NCBI GenBank assembly: GCA_020027645.1
Contig: JAHKKM010000009.1
Coordinates: 1-38,003 of the forward strand
Direction of reading: 5' to 3'
Origin: Pseudomonadota bacterium
Lineage (GTDB): Bacteria > Pseudomonadota > Gammaproteobacteria > Steroidobacterales > Woeseiaceae
DNA length: 38,003 bases
Shown: positions 1 through 10,993 of the stretch, in pieces
Position numbering within the stretch: the stretch's first letter is position 1
Layout: every line of letters starts with the position of its first letter
Position numbers and translations under genes: made by a program
The notes under the pieces: model-generated
What the model was told of the DNA's origin: nothing
The model's database searches: none
The model's input: the letters and a program-made list of their open reading frames with translations, nothing else

Positions 1-1052
1 ATGACACCGATGCAGGCAAACATGGCGGCCGAGACGAAGCCGTGCGAGATCATTTGCACCATCGCCCCTTCGATGCCGAGCTGGTTGAAGATGAAGAAGC
101 CAAGGGTGACGAAACCCATGTGCGAAACCGATGAGTAGGCGACCAGTTTCTTCATGTCGGTCTGCACCAGCGCGACGAAGCCGATGTAGATCACGGCGAT
201 CAGCGACAGGCCGATGATGATCGGCGCCATCGCGTGCGAGGCATCCGGAACGATCGGCAGCGAGAACCGCAGGAAGCCATATGCGCCGAGCTTCAGGGCG
301 ATCGCTGCCAGCACGATGGAACCGCCGGTCGGCGCCTCGACGTGGGCGTCCGGCAACCACGTATGCACCGGCCACATCGGCACCTTGACCGCGAAGCTGA
401 TCAGAAACGCCCAGAAGATCAACGTCTGCGCGGTCATGCCGATCGGCAGTTCATGCCAGTCGAGAATGCCGAACTTGCCGCCGGCTTCGAGAAACAGCCA
501 CAGCAGGGAGACCAGCAGCAGCAGCGAACCAAGCAGGGTGTAGAGGAAGAACTTGATTGCCGCATAGACGCGGTTGGGTCCGCCCCAGATGCCGATGATC
601 AGATACATCGGGATCAGCGAAGCCTCGAAGAATACATAGAACAGGATGCCGTCGAGGGCCGCGAAAATGCCGTTCATCAGGCCCGACATGATCAGGAAGG
701 CGGCCATGTATTGCGCGACCTTTTCCGTGATCACTTCCCAGCCGGCGATCACCACGATCACCGTGATGAACGCATTGAGGATGACGAACCACACTGAGAT
801 ACCGTCGACACCGAGGTGGTAATTGATGTTGAACCGCTGGATCCACGGCGACAGCTCGACGAACTGCATCGCACTGGTGGCTGTATCGAAGTGCAGATAG
901 AGCGGGAGGGTCACCAGGAAACCCAGCACCGCGGCAATCAGCGCAATCCCGCGCGCCATGGGAGCATTGCGATCCGACCCGGTGGCGAGCACCAGCAGGC
1001 CGCCGACTATCGGCACCCAGATCGCGAGGCTGAGCAATGGTGTTCCCGTCAT
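1..1052 (-). CDS. nuoM: NADH-quinone oxidoreductase subunit M (3' end outside window)
   Basis: Membrane-arm subunit of respiratory complex I, one of the three antiporter-like proton-pumping subunits. The ATG at 1052-1050 opens a frame that stays open to the window edge, giving about 350 residues of a protein usually near 500. The N-terminus is hydrophobic (MTGTPLLSLAIWVPIVGGLL). The family signature FFEASLIPMYLIIGIWGG starts near residue 141; Glu143 matches the essential membrane Glu144 of E. coli NuoM. The last visible part (QMISHGFVSAAMFACIGV) is also typical. The gene follows nuoL after 82 nt, and nuoN would be expected beyond the window. No strong Shine-Dalgarno is visible, so the start is chosen on family similarity. 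Identity is very secure. Confidence 0.96.
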   Translation of the reverse strand, partial: MTGTPLLSLAIWVPIVGGLLVLATGSDRNAPMARGIALIAAVLGFLVTLPLYLHFDTATSAMQFVELSPWIQRFNINYHLGVDGISVWFVILNAFITVIVVIAGWEVITEKVAQYMAAFLIMSGLMNGIFAALDGILFYVFFEASLIPMYLIIGIWGGPNRVYAAIKFFLYTLLGSLLLLVSLLWLFLEAGGKFGILDWHELPIGMTAQTLIFWAFLISFAVKVPMWPVHTWLPDAHVEAPTGGSIVLAAIALKLGAYGFLRFSLPIVPDASHAMAPIIIGLSLIAVIYIGFVALVQTDMKKLVAYSSVSHMGFVTLGFFIFNQLGIEGAMVQMISHGFVSAAMFACIGV

Positions 1053-1134
1053 CTCAAAGTTCCGTATGCGACAGTCCGAGTGAAGACTGCCTAGAGTCCG
1101 ATTTCTTCTTGTTCAGTCCGTCCCGCTGGCGCGC

Positions 1135-3159
1135 CTAACCGCGATTGTAGAAAGTGAGCAGAATGAACACGCCGATGATCATGGCGAACGCGTACTGGTA
1201 GATGTGGCCGCTCTGGAACAGGCGCGTAATCTGCGACACCCAGCCCACCATGCGCGCCGACCCGTTTACCGCAATGCCGTCGATCAGCACCTGATCGCCG
1301 CCCTTCCACAGGCCGCGCCCGATCAACCGCGCACCGGCAGCGAAAAACACATCGTTGAACTTGTCGAAGTAGTACTTGTTGTCGAGTAGCGTGTAAATCG
1401 GCTGCACCAACTTCTGGATCTTGGCCGGCAGGTCGGTGGCGAACAGGTACAGCACGGCCGCCAGCACAACGCCGCCGAGCGCCAGCCAGAACGGCGCATG
1501 GGAAAACGCGTGCATCGCCATCGCCACCGGACCCTGGAACTCCGCGGACATCTCGGCCATCGCTTCGTGGACCGGCGCAATGTAGATCGCGCCCTTGAAG
1601 TATTCGCCGTAGAGCAGCGGCTGGATTTCCATGAAACCGATGATCACCGATGGAATCGCCAGTAGTACCAGCGGCAGCCACACCACCCAGGGCGATTCAT
1701 GCGGTTTCTGTCCCGGAGCCAGGCCATGGTGGTGGTTGGCGGCCGGCTCCTCGTCGTCGTGATCGCCCTGATGGTTGTGATGTTCGTTCGCCTTGCCGAA
1801 GCGCTCCTTGCCGTGGAACACCAGGAAGTACATCCGGAACGAGTAGAACGCGGTGACGAATACACCGGCCAGCACCGCAAAGTGCGCGTATCCGGCGCCT
1901 GGCAGGTGCGACAGGGCCGCCGCTTCGATGATGCTGTCTTTGGAATAGAAGCCGGAGAAGAACGGCGTACCGATCAGCGCCAGCGAACCGACCAGCGAGG
2001 TGATCCAAGTGATCGGCATATACTTCCACAGACCGCCCATGTTGCGGATGTCCTGGTCGTGATGCATGCCGATGATCACCGAGCCGGCGCCGAGGAACAG
2101 CAGCGCCTTGAAGAAGGCGTGGGTCATCAGGTGGAAGATCGCGGCCGAATAGGCCGAAACCCCCAGCGCGACCGTCATGTAGCCGAGCTGCGACAGCGTC
2201 GAGTAGGCGACCACCCGCTTGATGTCGTTCTGCACGATACCGAGAAAGCCCATGAGAATGGCGGTCGTAGCACCGATCACCACTACGAATGACAGCGCCG
2301 CCTCGGACAGCTCGAACAGCGGTGACATGCGCGCCACCATGAAGATGCCGGCCGTCACCATCGTAGCGGCATGGATCAGCGCAGAGATCGGTGTCGGGCC
2401 TTCCATCGAGTCCGGCAGCCACACGTGCAGCGGCATCTGGGCGGACTTGCCCATCGCGCCAACGAACAGGCAGATGCAGATGACGCTGATCAACATCCAC
2501 GGCGAGCCGGGGATCAGCTCGATCGTCAGGTTCGCCAGATCCTTGCCCTTGGCGAACACCTCGGCGTAGTTCATCGACCCGGCGTAGGCCGCAATCAGGC
2601 CGATGCCGATCAAGAAACCGAAATCACCGACTCGGTTGACGACGAAGGCCTTCAGGTTGGCGAAGATCGCGGTCGGGCGGGTGTACCAGAAGCCGATCAG
2701 CAGGTATGAGACGAGGCCCACCGCTTCCCAGCCGAAGAACAATTGCAGGAAGTTGTTGCTCATCACCAGCATCAGCATCGAGAAGGTGAATAGCGAGATG
2801 TACGAGAAGAAGCGGTTGTAGCCGTCGTCGTCCGCCATGTAACCGACGGTGTAGATATGCACCATCAGGGAAACAGACGAAACCACCAGCATCATCAGGG
2901 TGGTCAGCGGGTCGATCAGGAAGCCGATCTCGAACTTGATGCCGCCGGCCTGCATCCAGGTGTAGATGCTCCCGTCGAAGGTGTTGCCAGCCTGCACGTC
3001 CTGGAAGATCACCCATGAGGCGACCGTCGCCACCGCGACGCCGAGAATCGTCGCAGTGTGGGCGACCCAGCGCGGAATCTCTCGGCAGAACAGACCGGCG
3101 ATGATTGCGCCTGCCAGCGGAGCGAGCGGTACGAGCAGATACAGCGACTTCATGTCCAT
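1135..3159 (-). CDS. nuoL: NADH-quinone oxidoreductase subunit L
   Basis: The distal proton-pumping subunit of complex I, 674 residues, with many membrane segments and a long C-terminal part as in the family. The conserved WEAVGLVSYLLIGFW lies near residue 144, with Glu145 equivalent to the key Glu144 of E. coli. The antiporter core GKSAQMPLHVWLPDSMEGPTPISALIHAATMVTAG is present. An alternative start is the second Met (residue 3). A loop at about residues 453-486 is rich in His, Asp and Glu (ANEHHNHQGDHDDEEP, then NHHHG) where E. coli has a shorter, less charged loop. The gene lies 6 nt downstream of nuoK in the same operon. Confidence 0.98.
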   Translation of the reverse strand: MDMKSLYLLVPLAPLAGAIIAGLFCREIPRWVAHTATILGVAVATVASWVIFQDVQAGNTFDGSIYTWMQAGGIKFEIGFLIDPLTTLMMLVVSSVSLMVHIYTVGYMADDDGYNRFFSYISLFTFSMLMLVMSNNFLQLFFGWEAVGLVSYLLIGFWYTRPTAIFANLKAFVVNRVGDFGFLIGIGLIAAYAGSMNYAEVFAKGKDLANLTIELIPGSPWMLISVICICLFVGAMGKSAQMPLHVWLPDSMEGPTPISALIHAATMVTAGIFMVARMSPLFELSEAALSFVVVIGATTAILMGFLGIVQNDIKRVVAYSTLSQLGYMTVALGVSAYSAAIFHLMTHAFFKALLFLGAGSVIIGMHHDQDIRNMGGLWKYMPITWITSLVGSLALIGTPFFSGFYSKDSIIEAAALSHLPGAGYAHFAVLAGVFVTAFYSFRMYFLVFHGKERFGKANEHHNHQGDHDDEEPAANHHHGLAPGQKPHESPWVVWLPLVLLAIPSVIIGFMEIQPLLYGEYFKGAIYIAPVHEAMAEMSAEFQGPVAMAMHAFSHAPFWLALGGVVLAAVLYLFATDLPAKIQKLVQPIYTLLDNKYYFDKFNDVFFAAGARLIGRGLWKGGDQVLIDGIAVNGSARMVGWVSQITRLFQSGHIYQYAFAMIIGVFILLTFYNRG

Positions 3160-3165
3160 GAAGGT

Positions 3166-3474
3166 TTAACCCTTGAGGCTGTCGAGGTCATCGACGTGGA
3201 TCGACCGCAGATTGCGGAACAGCACGATCAGGATCGCCAATCCGATGGCCGACTCCGCTGCGGCAACCGTGAGGATGAAGAAAACGAAAATCTGGCCTGC
3301 CGTATCGCCGAGATAGTGCGCGAAGGCGACGAAATTCATGTTCACCGCCAACAGCATCAGTTCGATTGCCATCAGCAGGATGATCAGATTCTTCCGGTTG
3401 AGAAAGATGCCGACCACGCTGGTCGCGAACAGGATCGCACCGAGGATCAGGAAGTGTTGCAGCGACAAGATCAT
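3166..3474 (-). CDS. nuoK: NADH-quinone oxidoreductase subunit K
   Basis: Small membrane subunit of complex I (102 residues, the usual size) with three transmembrane helices. Glu38 (MAIELM) and Glu74 ([10 protein letters not shown]) match the two membrane glutamates needed for proton transfer (Glu36 and Glu72 in E. coli). The ATG at 3474 is chosen over a longer upstream frame: the protein then begins MILSLQHFL like its relatives, and a strong Shine-Dalgarno (AGGGAGGA) sits just upstream. It lies 25 nt after nuoJ. Confidence 0.97.
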   Translation of the reverse strand: MILSLQHFLILGAILFATSVVGIFLNRKNLIILLMAIELMLLAVNMNFVAFAHYLGDTAGQIFVFFILTVAAAESAIGLAILIVLFRNLRSIHVDDLDSLKG

Positions 3475-3499
3475 TGTTGTTGTCCTCCCTGCCCGCCGA

Positions 3500-4102
3500 T
3501 CACTCTTTGTCGACCGGCATGGAAACCATGCGGACCCGATCACTGCGCTTGACCGCGATCTGCGCGGCCGGATCGACCCACTTGACGTCCTTGCGCTTGC
3601 GCATGGTGAGCGCGATCGCGGCGATCATCGCCACCAGCAGCACGACCGCCGCCAGTTCGAACGGATAGACATAATCGGTGTAGATCAGCCGGCCCAGTTC
3701 CTTGGTGTTGCTGTAGCCGGCCTCCGGCGCAGGCGGGTTGGGTGCATTTTCGAGGTTGAAGTATTTGGCGCCGAGCACCAGCACCATCTCCGCGAGAATC
3801 AAGCCGCCGACCACCAGGCCGGGTATCAGATTGTTCCAGAAGCCCTGACGCATGCGCTCGAGATTGATGTCAAGCATCATGACCACGAACAGGAACAGCA
3901 CCATGACTGCCCCGACATAAACCAGCACCAGCGTGATCGCGAGAAACTCGGCCTGCAGGAGCAGCCAGACGCCGCTCGCGGTAAAGAACGCGAGCACCAG
4001 GAACAGTGCGGCATGCACCGGATTGCGCGCCGTGATGACGCGCAGCGACGCCGCCACCAGGATGACGGAAAGAAAATAGAAGACGAACGTCTTGAACTCC
4101 AT
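3500..4102 (-). CDS. nuoJ: NADH-quinone oxidoreductase subunit J
   Basis: Membrane subunit of complex I, 200 residues, with five predicted transmembrane helices; it packs against NuoA, NuoH and NuoK. The start [40 protein letters not shown] is typical, including the RNPVHAAL segment, and [16 protein letters not shown] is the conserved third helix. An AAGGA Shine-Dalgarno precedes the ATG. The charged C-terminal tail ([33 protein letters not shown]) varies in the family. An 80-nt spacer separates it from nuoI, the second-longest gap inside this operon. Confidence 0.96.
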   Translation of the reverse strand: MEFKTFVFYFLSVILVAASLRVITARNPVHAALFLVLAFFTASGVWLLLQAEFLAITLVLVYVGAVMVLFLFVVMMLDINLERMRQGFWNNLIPGLVVGGLILAEMVLVLGAKYFNLENAPNPPAPEAGYSNTKELGRLIYTDYVYPFELAAVVLLVAMIAAIALTMRKRKDVKWVDPAAQIAVKRSDRVRMVSMPVDKE

Positions 4103-4182
4103 GGTTATCCTTGTCGCTTGGCCGGTGGCACGCCAGGTCGCGCCCCGTCCTGCTCCCTAATCAGTTCGACAGGCCGTCCGCA

Positions 4183-4671
4183 TCAGCGGTACCGCGCATC
4201 GGCCTCACGATCCTTGGCAATCTGTTCCTCGTAGCGATCGCCCACTGCAAGCAACATCTGCTTGGTGTAGTAGAGATCGCCGCGCGTCTCGCCGTGATAC
4301 TCGAGAACGCGCGTCTCGACGATCGCGTCGACCGGGCAGGCTTCTTCGCAGAAGCCGCAGAAAATGCACTTGGTCAAATCGATGTCGTAGCGCGTGGTGC
4401 GCCGTGTGCCGTCCTCTCGCTGATCCGACTCGATCGTTATCGCCAGCGCCGGGCAAACCGCTTCGCACAACTTGCAGGCAATGCACCGCTCTTCTCCGTT
4501 CGGGTATCGGCGCAATGCGTGCAGACCGCGAAATCGCGGTGATTGCGGCGTCTTTTCCTCGGGGTACTGAACCGTAATGTTCGGCTGGAAAAAGCTGCGC
4601 AGCGTGACCGAAAGACCCTGCCACAACTCCCACAGCGAAAAGGTTTTCAGAATGCTTCGAAAATTACGCAT
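4183..4671 (-). CDS. nuoI: NADH-quinone oxidoreductase subunit I (two [4Fe-4S] clusters)
   Basis: Peripheral-arm ferredoxin-like subunit that carries clusters N6a and N6b and passes electrons from NuoG to NuoB. Two CxxCxxCxxxCP motifs are visible: [12 protein letters not shown] (Cys 63, 66, 69, 73) and [12 protein letters not shown] (Cys 102, 105, 108, 112). Length is 162 residues, normal for the family. The frame could also start at a GTG one codon upstream (4674); the ATG at 4671 is preferred. nuoH ends 17 nt upstream. Confidence 0.97.
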   Translation of the reverse strand: MRNFRSILKTFSLWELWQGLSVTLRSFFQPNITVQYPEEKTPQSPRFRGLHALRRYPNGEERCIACKLCEAVCPALAITIESDQREDGTRRTTRYDIDLTKCIFCGFCEEACPVDAIVETRVLEYHGETRGDLYYTKQMLLAVGDRYEEQIAKDREADARYR

Positions 4672-4688
4672 CACAATTATTCATCGCT

Positions 4689-5783
4689 TTATCCTGCCAA
4701 CCCCGACCATGGACCGACCTGCAGCCAGGCCATGACGGCTTCCACGACGATCCAGACAATCGTTACGGGAATGAAGACCTTCCACCCGAGGCGCATGATC
4801 TGGTCGTACCGATAACGCGGAAAGGTTGCGCGCAGCCAAAAGAACACAAATATAAAGAACGATATCTTTGCAGCAAGCCAGAAGAAGCCTGGGTCCCGCA
4901 GCAGGTTGCTCTCTCCAAGGAAGGACCAGCCTTCGAATGGGGACGCCCATCCGCCGAGGAAGAAAATCGACGTCAATGCGGAAATCAGCACCATGTTGGC
5001 GTATTCCGCGAGGAAAAATATTGCAAATGCAACGCCGGAGTATTCGACGTGAAAACCCGCAACGATTTCCGATTCACCTTCGGCAACGTCGAAGGGTGCG
5101 CGGTTGGTCTCGGCGACACCGGAAATGAAATACACCAGGAACAGCGGCAGCAGCGGCAGAATGAACCAGTGACTGACACCTCCGGCCTGTGCCCGGGTAA
5201 TTTCACCCAGGTTCAGACTCCCCCCCGCCATCAGGACACCGACCAGCGCGAAACCCATCGCGATTTCGTAAGCAACAATTTGTGCTGCCGAGCGCATGGC
5301 ACCCAGAAATGCGTACTTTGAATTGGTCGCCCAGCCAGCAAGGATCACCCCATATACACCGACGGAAGTCAGGGCAAGGACATACAGCAGCCCGGCATTG
5401 ATGTCCGCTATCACCAGCGTGTCTGTCAGTGGAATGACGGCCCAGGTCGCAAGCGCAGGGACAATCGACAGTAGCGGTGCGACCAGGAACAGGAAGCGAT
5501 TCGACTTCTGCGGTACAACGATTTCCTTGATCAGGAGTTTTATGACGTCGGCGAAGGGTTGGCCGAGCCCGAGCGGGCCGACACGATTCGGGCCGACACG
5601 GCCTTGCATAAAACCGATGACTTTGCGCTCGAAATAGGTTGTAAAGGCCACGGTCAGTATGACGCAGACTGTGACAAAGACGATCAGGAAGGTCTTTCCA
5701 ACAAGGAACTGCGTAAGCGGTGTAAGCACGTCCCAAAAGGACAGCCATCGCTCCATGATGAAATCAGGAATAAGCGACGTCAC
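4689..5783 (-). CDS. nuoH: NADH-quinone oxidoreductase subunit H
   Basis: Membrane subunit that joins the two arms of complex I and forms most of the quinone chamber. It has 364 residues and about eight helices. Hallmarks are [27 protein letters not shown] near the N-terminus and the acidic quinone-site loop [30 protein letters not shown]. The start is a GTG overlapping the nuoG stop (GTGA, 4 nt), which implies translational coupling. An ATG nine codons later would also give a complete first helix. Confidence 0.96.
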   Translation of the reverse strand: MTSLIPDFIMERWLSFWDVLTPLTQFLVGKTFLIVFVTVCVILTVAFTTYFERKVIGFMQGRVGPNRVGPLGLGQPFADVIKLLIKEIVVPQKSNRFLFLVAPLLSIVPALATWAVIPLTDTLVIADINAGLLYVLALTSVGVYGVILAGWATNSKYAFLGAMRSAAQIVAYEIAMGFALVGVLMAGGSLNLGEITRAQAGGVSHWFILPLLPLFLVYFISGVAETNRAPFDVAEGESEIVAGFHVEYSGVAFAIFFLAEYANMVLISALTSIFFLGGWASPFEGWSFLGESNLLRDPGFFWLAAKISFFIFVFFWLRATFPRYRYDQIMRLGWKVFIPVTIVWIVVEAVMAWLQVGPWSGLAG

Positions 5784-7951
5784 CGCTGGCGCCCTCGTGC
5801 CGCCGCCCTGCGCGCTTCTGGCGTGAGCTGCAAGGCTGTCGCACGACGAACCACAGGGTCGACGGCATACATAGTCACGTCGTAAGTCGCCCTTGCGATT
5901 GGCTTTCCGCCTGCTGCAGGTAATAGCCGGGTACCACTGTAGCGATTGTCCGGCTTGACTTCGCCGAGCATCGCCTGCAACTCATCACGCAGCTCGTCGC
6001 TTGATTCGTAGTCGAACCCGGCAACCTCGAGCAGGTTGCCCAGAACACGCAGTACCTTCCAGCCAGGTCGGGCTTCACCGACCGCATTGGCTATGCCGGT
6101 GAAGCTCTGCCATCGTCCCTCGCAGTTGATGAACGTGCCTGATGTCTCGGCAAACGTTCCAATTGGCAACATCAGGTCGGCGGCCTGCCGCAAGCTTTCA
6201 CAATCGTAGGCGCTAAATGCTGTCACGAAGCCAGCCGATGCCAGTCTGGACACCACATCCTGCCCGGCGATATCCCGATCCGGTTCAATACCGAACAGCA
6301 GCATCACATCCAGACCCGCGTCGAGCATCTGTGAAATGTTCCGGCCGGGATGTTGACGTCGATGGCCGCCCGCCGTTCGATGTGGCAACACTCCCGCAAG
6401 ACACGCTCCTGCCGAGTTTGGCCCATCCGAAACGATACCCAGCCTTGCGCCAGTCAGTTCAGCAATTGCGGACGCCAGTGCGCGAATGGACGAATACGCC
6501 GGATGATGGATCGCCACCTGGCCGATCAGAACCAAGCTGTTTGCCGCATCTGCCAGCAGAGACGCTACAGTCCGCTGCGTCGCGTTTGGGCTCGCCGTCT
6601 TGCACAACTGGCGTACTGAAGGCGGTAATGCTTTGCCGGACGCGGCCGCAACCGCAACTCCGGACAGCAGATCAACCAGGTCGGTGGCCTCAAGCCTCGC
6701 CGCAATATCAAAGTAATATTCGCCGATCTGGTCGTTCGCAATCGCGACTTTCGCGCCGCGAAGCGCCGCCTTTCTCACGCGGTGCGCAAGGATGGGTGCT
6801 TCTGCTCGAAGGTTGGACCCTGCAACAAGAATTGCATCGCAGCGTTCGATCTCCGCGATCTCACAGCCTAACCATGGGAAAAGCGCATCGGCCTCGTCGT
6901 CGGAGAAGTCCTGCTGCCGCAGTCGATGATCGATATTTGCCGTTTCCAGATGTGTCGCCAGTCGCGACAGCAAATGGAATTCTTCGACAGTACCGCACGG
7001 TGAGGCCAGTATGCCCAACTTGTCCGGATCGGCGGCCCGGATTTTCCCTGCGAGCTCCTGCAGCGCGTCGTCCCAGCCGATGTCCTGCCACTTGTCCCCG
7101 CGTTTGATGCGCGGCGTCCGCAAGCGATCGCTGCTGTAAATGCCCTCATAGCTGAACCGGTCGCGGTCGCTGATCCAGGTCTCGTTAATTGCCTCATTCG
7201 TTCGCGGTACGATGCGCTTGACCGTGCCCCGCAGTACATGTGCGAACACGTTCGAGCCGACACAATCATGTGCGCCGATGCTTTCGCGTTGCATCATCTC
7301 CCAGGCTCGTGCGCTGTATCGGTAAGGCTTGTTGTTCAAAGCACCAACCGGGCACAGATCGATGATGTTGGCAGACAACTCGTGATCGATACTCTTCTCT
7401 ATATAGGTACCGATTTTCATATTCTCGCCGCGCTCGGTCGTACCGAGTTCCTGCAGTCCGGTTATCTCTTCACCAAAACGCACGCAGCGGGTGCAGTGTA
7501 TGCAGCGAGTCATATCCGTCGATACCAGCGGCCCGATATCCTTGTCTTTGACGACCCGTTTCTGTTCCTGGTATCGCGATACGTCGCGGCCAAATCCCAT
7601 CGCCAGATCCTGCAGCTCGCATTCGCCACCCTGATCGCAGATCGGGCAATCGAGAGGATGATTAATCAGCAGGAATTCCATGGTCGCCTTCTGCGCCGCA
7701 ATCGCTTTCGGGGACTTTGTAAACACGGTCATACCCTCGCTGACCGGTGTTGCGCATGCGGGCATGGGTTTGCCGACTTTCTGTACCTCGACCAGGCACA
7801 TGCGGCAGTTCGCGGCTACGCTCAGTTTCTCGTGATAGCAAAATCTCGGCACATAGGCACCGATCGCGTCGGTCGCCTGGATCAGCATCTGGCCCTTCCT
7901 CGCCTGGAAGGCCTTGCCGTCAACTACTATGTTGACCAGGTCGTCGCTCAC
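5780..7951 (-). CDS. nuoG: NADH-quinone oxidoreductase subunit G
   Basis: Largest peripheral subunit of complex I, 723 residues. The N-terminal [2Fe-2S] domain has Cys38, 49, 52 and 66. His98 with Cys102, 105 and 111 ([14 protein letters not shown]) forms the N5 site. Cys150, 153, 156 (CIHCTRC) and Cys200 form N4. The rest is the molybdopterin-oxidoreductase-like fold, with no sign of a cofactor site. The extra N7 cluster of E. coli is absent: the matching region ([12 protein letters not shown]) keeps one cysteine, as in mitochondrial-type subunits. The protein is shorter than the roughly 900-residue E. coli form. The start is a GTG overlapping the nuoF stop (GTGA). Confidence 0.97.
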   Translation of the reverse strand: MSDDLVNIVVDGKAFQARKGQMLIQATDAIGAYVPRFCYHEKLSVAANCRMCLVEVQKVGKPMPACATPVSEGMTVFTKSPKAIAAQKATMEFLLINHPLDCPICDQGGECELQDLAMGFGRDVSRYQEQKRVVKDKDIGPLVSTDMTRCIHCTRCVRFGEEITGLQELGTTERGENMKIGTYIEKSIDHELSANIIDLCPVGALNNKPYRYSARAWEMMQRESIGAHDCVGSNVFAHVLRGTVKRIVPRTNEAINETWISDRDRFSYEGIYSSDRLRTPRIKRGDKWQDIGWDDALQELAGKIRAADPDKLGILASPCGTVEEFHLLSRLATHLETANIDHRLRQQDFSDDEADALFPWLGCEIAEIERCDAILVAGSNLRAEAPILAHRVRKAALRGAKVAIANDQIGEYYFDIAARLEATDLVDLLSGVAVAAASGKALPPSVRQLCKTASPNATQRTVASLLADAANSLVLIGQVAIHHPAYSSIRALASAIAELTGARLGIVSDGPNSAGACLAGVLPHRTAGGHRRQHPGRNISQMLDAGLDVMLLFGIEPDRDIAGQDVVSRLASAGFVTAFSAYDCESLRQAADLMLPIGTFAETSGTFINCEGRWQSFTGIANAVGEARPGWKVLRVLGNLLEVAGFDYESSDELRDELQAMLGEVKPDNRYSGTRLLPAAGGKPIARATYDVTMYAVDPVVRRATALQLTPEARRAAARGRQR

Positions 7952-9255
7952 GCCGCCCGCTCCGCCGGGTTGTCGACGATGCTGCGACCGTGATGGCGCA
8001 CCATGTACTCGAACTCATGCCGGAAATGTTTCAGAAAGCTTTGCACAGGCCAGGCAGCCGCATCGCCAAGCGCGCAAATAGTGTGTCCTTCGATCTTGTT
8101 GGCCACATCGACGAGCTTGTTCAGATCGTCTTCGGTGCCCTTGCCTTCAACGATACGGGTGAGCATGCGATACAACCAGCCGGTACCCTCCCGGCACGGC
8201 GTGCACTGGCCGCAGGATTCGGCCATGTAGAAACGAGAGATTCGCCTCAATACTTTGACCATGCAGGTGGTCTCATCCATGACCATCACGGCGCCCGTGC
8301 CGAATGATGAGCCGGCCTTTTGCAGCGACGGGTAATCCATCGTGCAATCCATGATGACGTCCGCTTTCATGACTGGTACCGACGAGCCGCCTGGGATAAC
8401 CGCCTTGAGTTTCCGGCCACCCAGCACGCCGCCGCACAACGCCAGCAGGTCGCGAAACGGTATACCCATCGGCAATTCGTAATTGCCCGGCTTTTCGACA
8501 TGCCCGGAAACGGAAAACTGTGCCGTTCCTCCCGAATTCTCCGGACCAAGGCCGGCAAACCACGCAGCCCCATTCCTTATTATTGCCGGGACGCTCGCGA
8601 GGCTCTGCGTGTTATTGATAGTCGTCGGCTTGCCATACAGGCCGAAATTGGCCGGAAACGGCGGTTTGAATCGTGGTTTGCCCTGTTTGCCTTCGAGTGA
8701 TTCCAGCAATGCCGTTTCTTCGCCACAAATGTAGGCGCCGGCTCCGACGAAAGTATGCAAGTCGAAGTCGGTACCCGAATTCTGGATATTCTTGCCGAGG
8801 AGACCGGCGTCATACGCCTCTTTCAGCGCCGCTTCGAAACGCGGCACGGGTTCATCAATGAATTCGCCACGAATATAGTTGTACGCAACAGTGGCCCCCA
8901 TGGAATAGGCCGCTATTGCCATTCCTTCGATCAGGCAATGCGGGTTGTACCGGAGTACCTCACGGTCATGACAGGTCCCCGGCTCGCTTTCATCCGAGTT
9001 GCATACCAGGTACTTTTGCACCGGCGCGTTCCTCGGCATGAAACTCCACTTCAGTCCGGTCGGAAAGCCGGCTCCGCCTCGGCCTCGCAGACCCGAAGCC
9101 TTGACTTCGGCGACAATCTGCTCCGGAGTAAGCTCACCTGCGAGAACGCGCCGCCAGGCCTTGTAACCATCATGCTTCAGGTATGTTTCGAGTGTCCATG
9201 AATTGGCCGACCCGAAGGTATTGAAGCAAACGAGATTTTGCTGATAACCGGTCAT
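7948..9255 (-). CDS. nuoF: NADH-quinone oxidoreductase subunit F (NADH/FMN site)
   Basis: NADH-oxidising subunit of complex I. It binds NADH, FMN and cluster N3. The 435-residue protein shows the glycine-rich nucleotide/FMN loop [10 protein letters not shown] (58-67) and the N3 ligands CGQCTPC (Cys348, 351, 354) plus Cys394 (IEGHTIC). The start is the ATG at 9255, which overlaps the nuoE stop (ATGA) and gives [21 protein letters not shown] longer frame reading upstream into nuoE has no family similarity and was trimmed. Confidence 0.97.
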   Translation of the reverse strand: MTGYQQNLVCFNTFGSANSWTLETYLKHDGYKAWRRVLAGELTPEQIVAEVKASGLRGRGGAGFPTGLKWSFMPRNAPVQKYLVCNSDESEPGTCHDREVLRYNPHCLIEGMAIAAYSMGATVAYNYIRGEFIDEPVPRFEAALKEAYDAGLLGKNIQNSGTDFDLHTFVGAGAYICGEETALLESLEGKQGKPRFKPPFPANFGLYGKPTTINNTQSLASVPAIIRNGAAWFAGLGPENSGGTAQFSVSGHVEKPGNYELPMGIPFRDLLALCGGVLGGRKLKAVIPGGSSVPVMKADVIMDCTMDYPSLQKAGSSFGTGAVMVMDETTCMVKVLRRISRFYMAESCGQCTPCREGTGWLYRMLTRIVEGKGTEDDLNKLVDVANKIEGHTICALGDAAAWPVQSFLKHFRHEFEYMVRHHGRSIVDNPAERAA

Positions 9256-9743
9256 TCGAGATCGTCCAGAATGGCGTTGACCGTGGCGACGGTCAGGTTC
9301 TCGTGGTACTTGTGATCGACCATCATCATTGGCGCACCACAGCAGGCCGCGAGGCACTCCTCTTCCTTCTTGAGAAAGATTCGCCCGTCACTGGTACTTT
9401 CGCCCAGCCGGATTCCCAATTTCTCCTCGACCTGCGCGACGATGTCCTCAGCCCCGCGCAGCATGCAGGACACGTTGGTGCAGATTGCCACACTGTGCCG
9501 GCCGACCGGTTTTGTCTGGAACATCGAGTAAAAAGTTGCCACCTCGTACACCTGTATTGGCGGCAACTCAAGATACTCGGCCACCCCGTCCATCAATTCG
9601 ACTGTCAGGTAGCCGTTGTTCTCGTGCTGCACGGCATGCAGCGCACCAATCACAGCCGATCGCTTTCGATCCTCGGGAAACTTCGCTGTCCAGCGGTCGA
9701 TCTCCTCGCGCACGTGATCGGACAGCAATCGGGATGTGCTCAT
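9252..9743 (-). CDS. nuoE: NADH-quinone oxidoreductase subunit E
   Basis: Thioredoxin-fold [2Fe-2S] subunit carrying cluster N1a beside NuoF. Length is 163 residues. The four ligands are visible as Cys88 and Cys93 (CTNVSC) and Cys130 and Cys134 ([11 protein letters not shown]). The helical N-terminal part contains the conserved EVATFYSMF. The ATG overlaps the nuoD stop by 4 nt (ATGA), and its own stop overlaps nuoF in the same way, so D, E, F, G and H look translationally coupled. Confidence 0.97.
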   Translation of the reverse strand: MSTSRLLSDHVREEIDRWTAKFPEDRKRSAVIGALHAVQHENNGYLTVELMDGVAEYLELPPIQVYEVATFYSMFQTKPVGRHSVAICTNVSCMLRGAEDIVAQVEEKLGIRLGESTSDGRIFLKKEEECLAACCGAPMMMVDHKYHENLTVATVNAILDDLE

Positions 9744-10993
9744 CGATCCACCTCGCCGAATACGATGTCCTGTGTACCGATGACCGCCACGACATCCGCA
9801 AGCATATGCCCGACAACCATCTCCGATATTGCCGACAAATGCGCAAACCCGGCAGCGCGTATCTTCACCCGGTAAGGTTTGTTCGCACCGTCAGAAATAA
9901 GATAAATACCGAACTCGCCTTTTGGATGCTCGACCGCTGCATACGCCTCACCGGCCGGAACGCAATATCCTTCCGTAAACAATTTGAAATGATGAATGAG
10001 TGACTCCATGTCATCCTTCATTTCGATGCGCGCCGGCGCGACCACCTTATGATCATCAATCATCACCGGTCCGGGATTGGCCCGCAGCCAATCAACACAC
10101 TGCTTGATGATGCGGTTGGATTGCCGCATTTCCTCGACACGCACCAGGTAACGGTCGTAGCAATCGCCGTTGACGCCGACCGGGATATCAAAGTCCATCC
10201 GCTCATACACCTCATAAGGCTGCTTTCTCCTGAGGTCCCACTCAACCCCCGATCCGCGAAGCATGGGCCCGGTAAAGCCCAGTTGCAGCGCACGCTCCGG
10301 TGATACAACGGCAATATTGACCGTACGTTGCTTCCAGATCCTGTTGTCGGTGAGCAATGTCTCGTATTGGTCGACGCAGCCAGGAAACTTGGCCGTAAAT
10401 GCATCAATGAAATCCAGCAACGAGCCCTCACGAATAGCATTCAGGGCATCAACGCGTTTCTGACTTCGCCATTTTGATGGTTGGTATTTCGGCATTGAAT
10501 CCGGCAGATCACGGAAAACACCACCTGGCCGGTAATACGTCGCATGCATACGCGTACCCGAAACCGCTTCATAGCAATCCATCAGGTCTTCACGTTCGCG
10601 GAAACAATAAAGAAACATGGTCATCGCGCCGATATCGAGACCGTGCGCTCCCAACCACATAAGGTGATTCAAAACTCTTGTAATTTCGTCAAACATCACG
10701 CGAATGTATTGGGCGCGCAATGGCGGGACGATACCAAGCAATTTTTCGATTGCGAGCACATAACTGTGCTCATTACACATCATGGATACGTAATCCAGCC
10801 GGTCCATATAGCCAATGCTCTGGCTATAGGGCTTCGATTCGGCCAGTTTCTCCGTCGCACGATGCAGCAGGCCAACGTGCGGATCGGCACGCTGAATGAC
10901 TTCACCCTCCATCTCGAGGATCAGGCGCAGAACACCGTGGGCCGCTGGATGTTGTGGCCCGAAATTCATCGTGTAGCTTTGAATTTCAGCCAT
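9740..10993 (-). CDS. nuoD: NADH-quinone oxidoreductase subunit D
   Basis: 49-kDa subunit of complex I, related to the large subunit of [NiFe] hydrogenases but without metal ligands; it forms the quinone site with NuoB. Length is 417 residues. [22 protein letters not shown] (near residue 8) and [16 protein letters not shown] are diagnostic. The ATG at 10993 is preferred over a longer frame inside nuoC because [16 protein letters not shown] matches relatives and an AAGGA Shine-Dalgarno sits upstream. It overlaps nuoC by 8 nt. nuoC and nuoD are separate here, unlike the fused nuoCD of E. coli. Confidence 0.97.
   Translation of the reverse strand: MAEIQSYTMNFGPQHPAAHGVLRLILEMEGEVIQRADPHVGLLHRATEKLAESKPYSQSIGYMDRLDYVSMMCNEHSYVLAIEKLLGIVPPLRAQYIRVMFDEITRVLNHLMWLGAHGLDIGAMTMFLYCFREREDLMDCYEAVSGTRMHATYYRPGGVFRDLPDSMPKYQPSKWRSQKRVDALNAIREGSLLDFIDAFTAKFPGCVDQYETLLTDNRIWKQRTVNIAVVSPERALQLGFTGPMLRGSGVEWDLRRKQPYEVYERMDFDIPVGVNGDCYDRYLVRVEEMRQSNRIIKQCVDWLRANPGPVMIDDHKVVAPARIEMKDDMESLIHHFKLFTEGYCVPAGEAYAAVEHPKGEFGIYLISDGANKPYRVKIRAAGFAHLSAISEMVVGHMLADVVAVIGTQDIVFGEVDR

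Noticed and set aside
3338..4234. A 298-codon plus-strand frame opposite nuoJ and nuoK
   Set aside because: Antisense shadow of nuo genes; the translation is rich in His, Gln, Asp and Arg without any domain.
6217..7107. A 296-codon plus-strand frame opposite nuoG
   Set aside because: Shadow frame over a complete nuoG with all cluster ligands; Arg/Pro/Ser-rich and without homology.
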